Counted from the first letter of the stretch, positions 18,280 through 27,385 are shown. The stretch: 64,000 nt of DNA from Caldilineaceae bacterium SB0661_bin_32 (GCA_009841235.1 VXMH01000033.1:1-64000); one strand, 5' to 3'. Notes: generated by a model from the sequence alone, not told the origin. A program made the numbers and translations.

Positions 18280-19590
18280 ATGGCTGATCAGGGCGCCGCG
18301 GCGTCAGATTGCCGCATCGAACATATCAGTTTTCATGGATGGGAGGCTGTCAGGCTGAGCAACGGCCTGGTGAGCCTGGTTGCGGTGCCGGACGTCGGCG
18401 GCCGCATAATGGCCTACAATCTGGGGGAATACCCCTATCTGTGGTTCGACCGCAACCTCGCGGGCAAGCTCTTTACCGCCGAGGAAAACATGGGCGACGG
18501 CAGCATCGTTGCGTGGAAGAATTACGGCGGCGACAAGACCTGGCCGGCGCCCCAGGGTTGGGACAGCCCGGACCAGTGGCACGGGCCGCCCGATCCGGTT
18601 CTGGATACCGGGCGCTACACGTTGGAGATCCTGGACTCGCCGGCGGCGGCGGCCGCGATCCGCATGGAGAGCCTGCCCGATCCCCGAACCGGCGTGCAGA
18701 TCTCCCGTCAGGTGACCCTGAATGCTGGCGGCGGGAACGTCCGCCTTCATTTGGAAATGACGAATGTCTCCGACCAGGTGCGATCCTGGGGCATATGGGA
18801 CATCGTCCAGGTGGATGCCACCAGCCATGACGACAGCGGCCAGGAGACCTACAACGAACAGGCTTGGCTCTACATTCCGACCAGCCCGGACAGCCGTTTT
18901 TCACGCGGATTCAACGTCATGTTCGGGGAGGAGGACAACCCTGAATGGCAGCCCGAAGTGCGGCCCGACCTCCTCGGCGCGCAGTACCTGTACCAGCTCG
19001 GCAAGATTGGCATTGATTCAACGGCCGGTTGGATCGCTTTCGTCAACCAGGCGACCGACTTCGTCTTCTGCCAGTGTTTTACCTATTTCCCCGGTGAAGA
19101 GTATCCCGATGGCGGCGCGTCGGTTGAATGCTGGACGACCGGGCACGGCGAGCCTGTCGGTGGTCTCGATTTCGGCAAACTCAATCTTTTCCATATGGAG
19201 GCCGAGATTCTGGGACCCTTGCGCAGTATGGCTCCCGGTGAAACGCAGAGTCTGGATATCGACTGGTACGTTGCCCGCTGTCCCGGTCCCATCGTCAACG
19301 TTACAGATGCCGGCTGTGCCAATCGACGATTAAAGGCCGAGTCAATCGACGCGGGAATCCGTCTTACGGGCGTATTCGGTCTCTTCCACCTGGGCAGCGT
19401 GCAACTGGTCTGGCTGGATGGAGATGAACGCACGGTGGCAGCCGAAACTCTGGCCCTTGTCAATCCGCTCAACGTGCTGCGAGTCGACTGCGTGCGCAGG
19501 CCGCCGTCCGGCGCGCAGGTCGCGCAACTGCTTCTGTGCGACGCACAGGGCCAACCCATCTCGCAACTGGACAGTTGCCCCACCCGTTAA
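18280..19590 (+). CDS. DUF4380-domain protein (galactose-mutarotase-like fold)
   Basis: A 436-residue protein with the DUF4380 signature: LSNGLVSLVAVPDVGGRIM near the N-terminus, LAGKLF, and then YGGDKTWPAPQ. These proteins are predicted beta-sandwich carbohydrate-active proteins related to aldose-1-epimerases. No signal peptide is evident. The GTA TGG CTG region at 18279-18282 supplies the ATG start; a weak GGAGG lies at 18265. It sits 11 nt before the GH5-like gene and they almost certainly form one transcript. The function has not been established for the family. Confidence 0.75.
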   Translation: MADQGAAASDCRIEHISFHGWEAVRLSNGLVSLVAVPDVGGRIMAYNLGEYPYLWFDRNLAGKLFTAEENMGDGSIVAWKNYGGDKTWPAPQGWDSPDQWHGPPDPVLDTGRYTLEILDSPAAAAAIRMESLPDPRTGVQISRQVTLNAGGGNVRLHLEMTNVSDQVRSWGIWDIVQVDATSHDDSGQETYNEQAWLYIPTSPDSRFSRGFNVMFGEEDNPEWQPEVRPDLLGAQYLYQLGKIGIDSTAGWIAFVNQATDFVFCQCFTYFPGEEYPDGGASVECWTTGHGEPVGGLDFGKLNLFHMEAEILGPLRSMAPGETQSLDIDWYVARCPGPIVNVTDAGCANRRLKAESIDAGIRLTGVFGLFHLGSVQLVWLDGDERTVAAETLALVNPLNVLRVDCVRRPPSGAQVAQLLLCDAQGQPISQLDSCPTR

Positions 19591-19600
19591 GACCGGGAGG

Positions 19601-20824
19601 ATGAAACAGGTGGAATTTCTCAGTCCTTATGGCCATCTGCGCGGTTTCAACTATGTGCCAAGCACGGCCGTCAACGATATTGCCTTCTGGCGCGACTACG
19701 ATGAGGCGCTGGTCGAGCGCGAACTGACCTATGCCCAGCGGCTGGGGCTGAACAGCGCCCGCCCATTCCTCGCCTACGTCGTCTACGAACACGATCCCAA
19801 GAGTTTCCTGGCCCGGCTCAGACACTTTGTGCGCACAGCCCACGACCGCGGCATCAGCGTCATGCCGGTGGTGTGGGACTCCTGCTTTGACGACACGCGT
19901 CCTACGATCGACTCGACAGAGAACAAGTGGATTCCCAATCCCGGCGTGCAGCGGCTGGGGCCTGAGTTCTGGCCGGCAGGCGAAGCCTACTGCGCCGATT
20001 TGGTGCAGTCCCTGGGTTCCGAGCCGGGTCTGGCCATGTGGGACATCATGAACGAACCGCTGATTACCAGCTGGGTGAGGGATGAGACGCCGGAGAGAGA
20101 GGAGCGCATGGGCACAATTTGGAGGTTTGTGCATCATTTTTGCGGTGTGATGAAGGAACTCGACAGCGCGCGTCCGATCACAGTCGGTGTGGCCAATGTG
20201 GCTACGCTGCCGAATGTCGAGGCGCATGTGGACGTGCTTTCCTATCATGATTATCTACCTACCCGCGCAGCCATTCGCGCCCAAATTGACGACGCAATCC
20301 ACGTGGCGAAAGCCAACCAGAAGCCGATCTTCATTTCGGAACTGGCCTGCCTGGCGCGAGCCAACCCGTACGACGTTACGCTGGAAATCTGCCAGGAGGC
20401 AGGGATTGGCTGGTATCTGTGGGAGTTGATGATAGGCAAGAGTCGCTGGCGGGACATTCACGGCGTGGTATACCCGGACGGCACCGTTCGCGACCCCAGC
20501 ATTGTGGCCGCCATCCGAGGCTTCTTCCGCCGTAGGGGCCCGGACATGATCCCGCCTGCGGTGGACAAGGAAGGAGCCGCCACACGGGCAGTTGGCCAGG
20601 CAAAGGCGTGGCTCGGCACTTCTGACGCTGACTACGTACAGGGCACAGCGCTGCTTGAGACAATCGCCAATCTTCTGGAGGCCGGCGAGCATGTGCCGAT
20701 GAGCAGTCCGCCCAGTGCCAAGGCGCTGGCGCTCGCCGAGGCTGAAGAAAACGAGCCCAATCGCGCTGAGCTTGTTCGCCTATTGGTTTTGTGGAGTCAA
20801 AAACTAACGGCTGCATGTTCTTGA
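19601..20824 (+). CDS. GH5-like (cellulase-family) glycoside hydrolase
   Basis: A (beta/alpha)8-barrel retaining glycosidase of 407 residues with no signal peptide. The acid/base Glu is in MWDIMNEP (E152) and the nucleophile Glu in PIFISELAC (E247). SYHDYL (215-220) is the expected barrel strand before the nucleophile. The ATG at 19601 touches the GGGAGG Shine-Dalgarno (19595-19600), so GTG 19610, nine bases from it, may be the real start. A 60-70-residue helical C-terminal extension follows the barrel. Cytoplasmic location suggests action on imported oligosaccharides. Confidence 0.82.
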   Translation: MKQVEFLSPYGHLRGFNYVPSTAVNDIAFWRDYDEALVERELTYAQRLGLNSARPFLAYVVYEHDPKSFLARLRHFVRTAHDRGISVMPVVWDSCFDDTRPTIDSTENKWIPNPGVQRLGPEFWPAGEAYCADLVQSLGSEPGLAMWDIMNEPLITSWVRDETPEREERMGTIWRFVHHFCGVMKELDSARPITVGVANVATLPNVEAHVDVLSYHDYLPTRAAIRAQIDDAIHVAKANQKPIFISELACLARANPYDVTLEICQEAGIGWYLWELMIGKSRWRDIHGVVYPDGTVRDPSIVAAIRGFFRRRGPDMIPPAVDKEGAATRAVGQAKAWLGTSDADYVQGTALLETIANLLEAGEHVPMSSPPSAKALALAEAEENEPNRAELVRLLVLWSQKLTAACS

Positions 20825-20916
20825 AGAAGGAATCTCCAGTTCGTCTCAGTCTGCCGATTGGAGGTTCAGGAATAGGCAGTACGCAAGTCAAGAAAGCGGC
20901 AGAAAGGAATCAACGA

Positions 20917-21567
20917 ATGCGAACCCTGGTCTTTTGCGACGACAGCGCTCATCCGGCCTCTCTGACGAGAGACGGGCTGGCTTCCCTGGAGGACTGCGGG
21001 CTCGAATTTGACTGGGTGGAGGATCCTTCCGAGTGGCGGATCGAGAGTCTGAATCAGTACCCGCTCGTCATTTTTTCCAAAGCCAACAACCGTTCGCGGG
21101 CGGACCATGAACCGTGGGCCACAGAGGAAACCGGGCAGGCATTTGTCGAATACGTAGCCGCCGGCAACGGTATTCTCATTCTGCATTCGGGAACGGCCCT
21201 CTACGACAATTCTCCCTCTCTTTGCCGCCTGATGGGTGGGGTTTTCACAGGCCACCCGGCGCAGTGCCCGGTGACAGTCGCGCCACTCGCCGCCCATCCG
21301 CTGACCGCCGGCTGTGCACCTTTTACGCTTATGGACGAACATTACATGATGGAGATGAACGATCCCGACGTGGATCTCTTCCTCCATTCGGAGTCTGAGC
21401 ATGGAAGACAGCCGGCCGGCTGGACCCGCAGGCAAGGCAAGGGAAGGGTGTGCGTCGTGACGCCCGGCCACAACCCGGAAGTCTGGCGCCACCCTTCTTT
21501 CCAGGCCTTGTTGCGCAACTGTTTGTCGTGGTGCACGCCGAAAGGCAAACGAGGAGAGGAGCAGTGA
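20917..21567 (+). CDS. ThuA domain protein
   Basis: A 216-residue glutamine-amidotransferase-like protein of the ThuA type, found in trehalose utilisation and other sugar loci. Landmarks are VIFSKANN, AAGNGILILHSG, LMGGVFTGHPA and TPGHNPEVWRHPSF. The nucleophilic Cys of true amidotransferases is absent, as usual for ThuA. ATG 20917 is used because AAAGGA lies 8 nt upstream. Its TGA overlaps the GTG start of the following reductase (GTGA), so translation is coupled. Confidence 0.85.
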   Translation: MRTLVFCDDSAHPASLTRDGLASLEDCGLEFDWVEDPSEWRIESLNQYPLVIFSKANNRSRADHEPWATEETGQAFVEYVAAGNGILILHSGTALYDNSPSLCRLMGGVFTGHPAQCPVTVAPLAAHPLTAGCAPFTLMDEHYMMEMNDPDVDLFLHSESEHGRQPAGWTRRQGKGRVCVVTPGHNPEVWRHPSFQALLRNCLSWCTPKGKRGEEQ

Positions 21568-22514
21568 CCAAGGAAGCCCCGACGTTACCCCGCAGGCGGC
21601 TCGGCCGCACTGAACTTGATATTCCGGTAGTTCCGTTTGGCACGCTAGGATTCAGCAACAGTTTCGGTTTTGTCAGGGATGAGGATGCCGTCGGTCTCAT
21701 AAGACATGCGATTTCGTTGGGGGCCAACCACTTTGACTGCTCCCGATGCTACGGGGATTCGATGCGCAAGCTGGGCCTGGCCCTGCGCGAGATCCCGCGT
21801 CAGGATATAATCATCACGGGGCGGCTTTGCTGTCACTCGGATGCGCCTTGGGGCGGCTATGGCGGTGCAGGAGAAGCCGATTACTCAGCAGAACGGGCGG
21901 TCCGCGATGTGGAGGACCAGCTGGTGCTGCTCGGGACGGATTACTTTGACGGGGTAATGATCCACGACCCCAATAGGATTGAGCCCACGCTGGCCAGAGC
22001 TGGTTCCCTTGCAGGTCTGTTGCAACTCAAGGCACGCGGCCTGGTGCGAAACGTTGGATATGGGATGGAACCGCACGACTTCCACTTACAAGCCATTGCA
22101 ACGGGAGACGTCGACTTGATCCTCTGCTTCAACGACTATAATCTCGTCCGCCAGACGGCCGCGGACACGATACTGCCTGCTGCTGCCGCCGCCGACGTAG
22201 GCGTCTTGAACGGTTGGTCGATCCTGCGCGGACTGCTGACCGGGGCCGACATTGACAAGGTGAAAACGCAAAGACGCCACCGGGGCAACGACGACGCGGA
22301 GGCCGCGCGCGCTTACTGGAACTGGTCCCGGGAGGAACAGATCGATCTACTGCAGCTGGCCATCCAGTTCTGCTTGCGAGAAAAGCGCATCCATGGTAAC
22401 CCGATCGGCAGCCTGAATAAAGAACAGTTGGAGGCCAACATTCGCGCCGCGTCGACGCCTCTGGACGAAAGCGTCTGGACCAGTTTTCAAGAGAGGTTCG
22501 GAATCGTAGTGTGA
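21564..22514 (+). CDS. Aldo/keto-reductase-fold protein lacking the catalytic lysine (copy 1)
   Basis: A 316-residue aldo/keto-reductase barrel protein. The catalytic Asp and Tyr are kept (FDCSRCYGDS: D58, Y63), and the His is kept in GVMIHDP (H134). Where the lysine of ATK is expected, the sequence reads IIITGRLCCH, with Gly/Arg instead of Lys, followed by an unusual Cys-Cys-His and a glycine-rich APWGGYGG. The start is GTG 21564, overlapping the ThuA stop, with GGAGAGGA upstream. The downstream copy (22615) has identical length and keeps all these features. It may be an oxidoreductase with altered chemistry or a binding protein. Confidence 0.83.
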   Translation: MTKEAPTLPRRRLGRTELDIPVVPFGTLGFSNSFGFVRDEDAVGLIRHAISLGANHFDCSRCYGDSMRKLGLALREIPRQDIIITGRLCCHSDAPWGGYGGAGEADYSAERAVRDVEDQLVLLGTDYFDGVMIHDPNRIEPTLARAGSLAGLLQLKARGLVRNVGYGMEPHDFHLQAIATGDVDLILCFNDYNLVRQTAADTILPAAAAADVGVLNGWSILRGLLTGADIDKVKTQRRHRGNDDAEAARAYWNWSREEQIDLLQLAIQFCLREKRIHGNPIGSLNKEQLEANIRAASTPLDESVWTSFQERFGIVV

Positions 22515-22614
22515 ACGTGAGGCGTCCTGCACAGTGCAGCTATCTCACAGGGCAAGTCGTGTTGCAGGACGATTCGAAAAAACGTGCTCGTGAAACCAGC
22601 TCAGGAGACAAGCC

Positions 22615-23565
22615 ATGACCCAAACACCACCGCCGGTGCCGCGCCGCCGGCTCGGCCGGACTGAACTTTCGGTCCCCGTCATTCCCTTCGGGACGCAGGG
22701 GTTCGGCAACCACTTCGGGTTTGTCAGCGACGAGGACGCGGTGGCCCTGATCAAACATGCGGTGTCGCTGGGCGTCAATCATTTTGACTGCGCTCGCTGT
22801 TACGGGGATTCTCTGCGCAAGTTGGGTCTGGCGCTGCGCGAGATCCCGCGCGAAGACGTCATTGTCACGGGGCGTCTCTGCTGCCACTCGAATGCGCCGT
22901 GGGGCGGCTACGGGGGTGACGGCGAGCCCGACTATTCAGCCGAACGAGTGATCCGGGACGTGGAGGACCAGCTGGAAATTCTGGGCACTGATTACTTCGA
23001 CGGCATGCTGATCCACGATCCTAAGCGCATCGAACCTACCCTGGCCAAAGACGGCACGCTGGCCGGCCTGCTGCAGTTGAAGGCGAAGGGGTTGGTCCGC
23101 AATGCGGGATACGGGATGCGTGAGCACCATTTTCACCAGGAGGCGATCGCGACCGGCGACGTCGATCTCATCCTATGCTTCAATGACTACAACCTTATCC
23201 GGCAGACTGCCGCCGGGACCGTTCTGCGTGCGGCGGCGGAGGCCGACGTCGGCGTGATGAACGGCTGGTCGATTCTGCGGGGGCTGCTGACCGGCGCCGA
23301 CATCGACAAGGCCAGGGAGCAGGGGCGTTACAGGAACGACGAGGACGTCGACGCGGCGCGGCGAATATGGCAGTGGTGCCGTGAAGAGGAGATTGATCTC
23401 TTACAGTTGGCGATCCAGTTCTGTCTGCGAGAAGATCGCATTCACGGCAACCCGATCGGCAGCTTGAACGCGGCGCAGCTGGAGGCGAATATCCGGGCCG
23501 CGGCCACGCCGGTGGACGAAAGCGTGTGGGCGAAGTTTCATGCGAAGTATGGCGTCGAAGCGTAG
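22615..23565 (+). CDS. Aldo/keto-reductase-fold protein lacking the catalytic lysine (copy 2)
   Basis: A 316-residue tandem paralogue of the preceding gene; long stretches are identical and there are no length differences. It retains Asp and Tyr in FDCARCYGDS and His in GMLIHDP, and again has VIVTGRLCCH in place of a Lys-containing strand, so the change is fixed in the family and not a copy error. A separate Shine-Dalgarno (AGGAGACAAGCC) precedes ATG 22615 after a 100-nt gap. It ends the 11801-23565 cluster. Retention of both copies suggests selection for two related substrates or for dosage. Confidence 0.83.
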   Translation: MTQTPPPVPRRRLGRTELSVPVIPFGTQGFGNHFGFVSDEDAVALIKHAVSLGVNHFDCARCYGDSLRKLGLALREIPREDVIVTGRLCCHSNAPWGGYGGDGEPDYSAERVIRDVEDQLEILGTDYFDGMLIHDPKRIEPTLAKDGTLAGLLQLKAKGLVRNAGYGMREHHFHQEAIATGDVDLILCFNDYNLIRQTAAGTVLRAAAEADVGVMNGWSILRGLLTGADIDKAREQGRYRNDEDVDAARRIWQWCREEEIDLLQLAIQFCLREDRIHGNPIGSLNAAQLEANIRAAATPVDESVWAKFHAKYGVEA

Positions 23566-24305
23566 TCACAGGGTAGCGTTCCCGCGTGCGCGGCGGTCTC
23601 AAAGAGGCAAAGGGGCTTGATGATTTCGATTGACATGAAAAAGAGCCCTAGTTAAAAATACCGCTGGCAGGGTTGGGAGAGAGATTTGCTGATACCATTG
23701 CCAGAGCCGCGCGCAAAGTCGTCGTGTCAAACAGGATTTTCATTGGGATTCAGTAGGAACCGGTGGTCAAAGCTCTGGTCCGGCATTGGCCACCGTGGTC
23801 TTATTGCCAAGGGACTTTCGGAACAGTTCAGGCAGTAGATGTTCAGTGCAACCTTCCTCTGGGGCGCTCAGTGCCATTTACAGGCTCCTTAGAATTCTCA
23901 GAACAGGTTATTGTTGACTTCGACATATTCGATCTGCGACTCGACCTACGCCCCTCAGTTAAGACCTCTTGTTTACGAATGAGTACCATTCCCTTCGGCT
24001 CTTGTTCCCCCTTCCACTGGGCCCCAAGCCGCTAGACTGGCCAGGTAAACGTAAAATCGATCCATTTTGGCAAGACGCCATGAATGTTCCTGTTTCACCC
24101 GAGGCAGCCTGGTGGGAAAGGTTTGACATGAGAGTGATCGTTGGTTTATCATTCGGCGAGCATGGCCGGGAGGGTGGGATTTCCCGGTACCTCTCATCGA
24201 ATCCGACGAAGGGCTCGACCACTCACGTACTCACCAACTTTGTTCTCGTAGGCCGCAAACGTGCAAACTTGTAGTTAAACCCTTTACCTAAGGAGAGTTA
24301 CGACC
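23566..24305 (+). other. Long intergenic region, 740 nt
   Basis: No convincing gene is seen. The only sizeable frame (23969-24274) has no family resemblance and no ribosome-binding site. The stretch contains copy A of a hairpin repeat (23748-23800) and is more AT-rich than the flanks. The promoter of the 24306 operon should lie in its 3' half, but I cannot pick a clear -35/-10 pair. AAGGAG at 24291-24296 is the ribosome-binding site of the next gene. Confidence 0.5.
23748..23800 (+). repeat. Dispersed hairpin repeat, copy A
   Basis: A 53-nt element matching 25867-25919 at 45 of 53 positions without gaps. Its arms GGTGGTCAAAG (23762-23772) and CATTGGCCACC (23784-23794) pair at 9 of 11 positions. 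Copies A and B flank the binding-protein gene at 24306 on both sides. Confidence 0.7.
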
Positions 24306-25865
24306 ATGCAGAAACGACAGTTCAGCAGGCGCGGATTCCTATCCTTGGCAGGTGCAACCGGTGGCGCCGCGTTACTCGCGGCCTGTGCTCCCGCGGAGGT
24401 TGAAGTCGACCAGTCGGCCGCAGCCGACGACTCGGGAGAGGCCATGCCCGACGTTGACCGCGTGCCGGTGCGCGTTTGGTTCGGAGGCAGTTATACGCCT
24501 ACAGAATGGACCAGCCGTTCGGCGGAAAATCCCATCGTCGTCAACGCGCCCCGCATCCTCGCCGAGCGCTACCACGAAGCGAACCCCGGCACAGAGATCG
24601 TGTACGAAGAGGGCCCTGGCGGCGAGGACTATTTCGCCTGGCTGACGGCCGGGGCGACGGCGGGCACGGCGCCCAACCTGGTTCGCAGCACGCACAATTT
24701 TGCCGTGCAGAACGGTTGGGCAGTACCGATTGACGACTACCTTGCCCAGCCCAACCGCTACGCGCCGGATTATGATAAGTGGAACGATATCTTCTATCCG
24801 ACCTTCATGAATTCGCTGATTCAACCGGACGGCAAGATTTACTGTGCACCTCTCGACAACATCTGGCCTAACATCGAAGTCGGGCTGGCCTACAACAAGG
24901 AAACGTTCGACAGCATGGGGCTGGAACCGCCATCGACGTGGAGCGCACAGATGGAGGTGTCCAGGGCGCTGAAAGAGGCTGGTGACGGCTTGGCACCCTG
25001 GCAGGTTGAGCAGGCGACCGGCAACCTTTGGCCTCTGGCGTTGCAGATCCTGCCTTCGATGATGCAACCGATCTGCCCGGATATGGACCTCAATGGGGAC
25101 AAATTCGTTGGCGTAGATGAGGCGCTTCCCGCCTACCGCGCCGGCATCATCGGGCCCAACACGCCGATTTACAAGCGCGCTTTTGAAGAGATGTACGAGC
25201 TGGCAACCTACTGGATCGACGCTTTTAACACGGTCGACATCGATCTGCTCTGGCGAGAGGGCAATGTGGGGCTGCGTTATTCGGGGTCGTGGGAGTTTTC
25301 GCGCATGGCCAATGACCCCAATGTAACTTTCGAGAGAGGCTTTCTGCCGCCGCCGCTCCCCAACAGCAGTGAAATCCCTGCGACGGACACTACGCCAGGC
25401 GCGACCGACCCGCCGCGCACGACTGCCGGTGACGGAACGGTGCCCGGCGATCTGCTGACCGCCATCCAGGGATCAGAGTATGTCGCGATGGCGTCCTCGA
25501 CGGAAAAGGACAGCAATCTGGAACAGTCGATCGATTTCTGGATGTTCCTCACCGAACCGCAGAACAACGCTTTCCTCGTCAATGAGAACCAGGCACGAAT
25601 CTCTTCGGCCGTGGACGCGCCGCTCGGATCGATTTGGCAGGAGATTGCCACCTTCAAGTTGCCCCTCTATGAGTATGCGATAGCGTGGTGGGGCCAAGGC
25701 TGGTACTGGGACAATGACAACTTCATGCGATGGCGGCCGGTATTCATCGAGTGGATTACGGGCCAGATCGATGAAGCAACCTTCTACGAGCGGCAGGAAG
25801 AGGAGTTTGCCGCCGGCGCGCAGCGCTATGAAGAGATTCTGCAAGAGCAGACCTCCGACAGCTAG
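24306..25865 (+). CDS. Sugar ABC transporter substrate-binding lipoprotein (family 1)
   Basis: A 519-residue exported binding protein. The leader has a twin-arginine motif (SRRGFLSL) and the lipobox LLAAC. Family features include LAERYHEANPGTEIVYEEG, AYNKETFDSMGLEPPSTW and SIDFWMFLTEPQNNAFL. Between about 355 and 385 there is a low-complexity Thr/Pro/Gly insert (TDTTPGATDPPRTTAGDG) which is unusual in the family and is likely a surface loop. AAGGAG precedes ATG 24306. Hairpin copy B begins two bases after its stop, then comes a small exported protein and two permeases. Confidence 0.9.
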   Translation: MQKRQFSRRGFLSLAGATGGAALLAACAPAEVEVDQSAAADDSGEAMPDVDRVPVRVWFGGSYTPTEWTSRSAENPIVVNAPRILAERYHEANPGTEIVYEEGPGGEDYFAWLTAGATAGTAPNLVRSTHNFAVQNGWAVPIDDYLAQPNRYAPDYDKWNDIFYPTFMNSLIQPDGKIYCAPLDNIWPNIEVGLAYNKETFDSMGLEPPSTWSAQMEVSRALKEAGDGLAPWQVEQATGNLWPLALQILPSMMQPICPDMDLNGDKFVGVDEALPAYRAGIIGPNTPIYKRAFEEMYELATYWIDAFNTVDIDLLWREGNVGLRYSGSWEFSRMANDPNVTFERGFLPPPLPNSSEIPATDTTPGATDPPRTTAGDGTVPGDLLTAIQGSEYVAMASSTEKDSNLEQSIDFWMFLTEPQNNAFLVNENQARISSAVDAPLGSIWQEIATFKLPLYEYAIAWWGQGWYWDNDNFMRWRPVFIEWITGQIDEATFYERQEEEFAAGAQRYEEILQEQTSDS

Positions 25866-25866
25866 G

Positions 25867-25919
25867 AATCAGTACGAACCGGTGGTCAATGCTCTAGTCT
25901 GGCATTGACCACCGTCCTC
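25867..25919 (+). repeat. Dispersed hairpin repeat, copy B, directly after a binding-protein gene
   Basis: Copy B of the 53-nt element. Arms GGTGGTCAATG (25881-25891) and CATTGACCACC (25903-25913) form a perfect 11-bp stem with an 11-nt loop. It starts 2 nt after the stop of the binding-protein gene and lies before the small Ig-like gene. No T-run follows. Confidence 0.75.
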
Positions 25920-25955
25920 GGACAACTGGCCGCTAATCACAGGTATTTGCCGACA

Positions 25956-26390
25956 ATGGGAAGAGGACGGCTGCTGGCATTCGCCGCTATCGGTTTGCTG
26001 CTGGCGGCTATCGCGGCGGACTACGCACAGGCACAGGTACGCCTGCGCAACATCTCCATCTCCGGAGAGTTTGATCAGCCCAAGGTCGTCGCCGACGGGA
26101 AGAGCTCGATCATTTTGACTGTGCGCGTGACTGAAAACGGTCAACCGCGCGGCAACGCGCTGCTACAGGCATGGCTTGAATCAGGAGGCGGTCTTCTCAT
26201 CCCGGAATGGAACTATACCGATGAAGATGGTTACGCCGAGTATACGTACACGCCGAACGCGGCGGGCCCCTATGATCTGCAGGAGGATACGATCGCGCAT
26301 GTGATCGATATCAACGTCGGCCGTCTGTTCGAAGTCGATAAGCATTACCGCATTCAGATTCCTATTGAAGCGCCTCTGACCACGGACTAA
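25956..26390 (+). CDS. Small exported Ig-like-fold protein, ABC importer accessory
   Basis: A 144-residue protein with an N-terminal hydrophobic leader (about 5-25, ending AQAQ) that looks like a Sec signal peptide with an AxA-type cleavage site. The rest resembles a bacterial Ig-like (Big_1/invasin-type) domain: KVVADGKSSIILTVRVTENGQPRGN, then TDEDGYAEYTYTP. ATG 25956 is preferred to the upstream TTG 25905, which lies inside the hairpin. It is wedged between a sugar-binding lipoprotein and its permeases, where such a gene is unexpected. It may tether, scaffold or bind glycan outside the cell. The function is unknown. Confidence 0.72.
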   Translation: MGRGRLLAFAAIGLLLAAIAADYAQAQVRLRNISISGEFDQPKVVADGKSSIILTVRVTENGQPRGNALLQAWLESGGGLLIPEWNYTDEDGYAEYTYTPNAAGPYDLQEDTIAHVIDINVGRLFEVDKHYRIQIPIEAPLTTD

Positions 26391-26407
26391 GGATAAGGGA
26401 CAGCTGC

Positions 26408-27385
26408 ATGAGCAGTGCCCAGTCAACGCAGACAGATTCAGCGGCGGGCGGCCGCCGGTTTTGGAGAAGAAGGACCGAAGCTACGCCTCTCAGCTGGAGG
26501 GCGTTCCGCCGGTCGTGGCAGGCCTACGCGCTCCTCAGCCCGATCTTCATTCTTCTAATCATATTCGTCTACTATCCTCCTATCCTGGGCCTCGTTCGCG
26601 CGTTTTTCCGCTGGCGCCCCGGCGTACCGGCTACGTTTGTCGGCCTCGACAACTTCGTCACATATTTCACGTACGCTGAGACCCCGCATGAACTGGTCAA
26701 CATCGTAAAGCTGTTGATATTCGGCCTCTTTGCCGGCATTGTGATGCCGTTCATCATGGCCGAGTTGATCTTCTTTGTGCGCTCAGCGGCCTTGAAGGAG
26801 CTATACCGTCTTCTGGTCATCATCCCTATGCTTGTGCCAGGCATCGTAACCGTGCTTCTGTGGCAGAAGCTCTACGATCCGTACCTCGGGCCGATCAATG
26901 ACTTGCTGCGGGCAATGGGCCTTGAGCATTTGGCGCTGAACTGGCTGGGCGAGCACCGGATCGCCATCTATGCGATCATGTTTGTCGGGTTCCCGTGGGT
27001 GTGGGGGGTGGGCACGCTGATTTATCTGGGCGGGCTGGGCCAGATTTCCGACTCGGTATATGAAGCCGCAGCATTGGACGGCTGCACAGGCGTGGGGCGG
27101 GTATTGCGCATCGATATTCCGCTGGTGCTGGGCCAGGTACGGCTGCTGGCGATCCTGGCCATCATCAACGCAATCACCGCGTTCCAGAACATTCTTGTTC
27201 TGACCGACGGGGGACCGGGGTTCTCGACGATGGTGCCTGGGCTGACGATGTTTCATTCGGCTTTCCGCGCCCAGAAGTTCGGCTACTCTTCGGCTATAGG
27301 CCTCCTACTGTTCATCATTGCCATGTCGGGAACACTGATCATTAACAGGGGCATCCGGCCCGCGAACGAAGAGCTAAGGCAGTAG
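26408..27385 (+). CDS. Sugar ABC transporter permease (MalF-like)
   Basis: A 325-residue inner-membrane permease with six predicted membrane segments. An unusually basic N-terminus (GRRFWRRRTEATPLSWRAF) precedes the first segment. The EAA loop reads SVYEAAALDGCTGVGRVLRIDIPLVLG. It begins 17 nt after the Ig-like gene and has GATAAGGGA upstream. It pairs with the permease at 27463 to form the channel of the importer whose binding protein is at 24306. Confidence 0.9.
   Translation: MSSAQSTQTDSAAGGRRFWRRRTEATPLSWRAFRRSWQAYALLSPIFILLIIFVYYPPILGLVRAFFRWRPGVPATFVGLDNFVTYFTYAETPHELVNIVKLLIFGLFAGIVMPFIMAELIFFVRSAALKELYRLLVIIPMLVPGIVTVLLWQKLYDPYLGPINDLLRAMGLEHLALNWLGEHRIAIYAIMFVGFPWVWGVGTLIYLGGLGQISDSVYEAAALDGCTGVGRVLRIDIPLVLGQVRLLAILAIINAITAFQNILVLTDGGPGFSTMVPGLTMFHSAFRAQKFGYSSAIGLLLFIIAMSGTLIINRGIRPANEELRQ

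Noticed and set aside
23969-24274. 101-residue frame in the long intergenic region
   Set aside because: No ribosome-binding site, no signal or domain, and a composition unlike the neighbouring genes.
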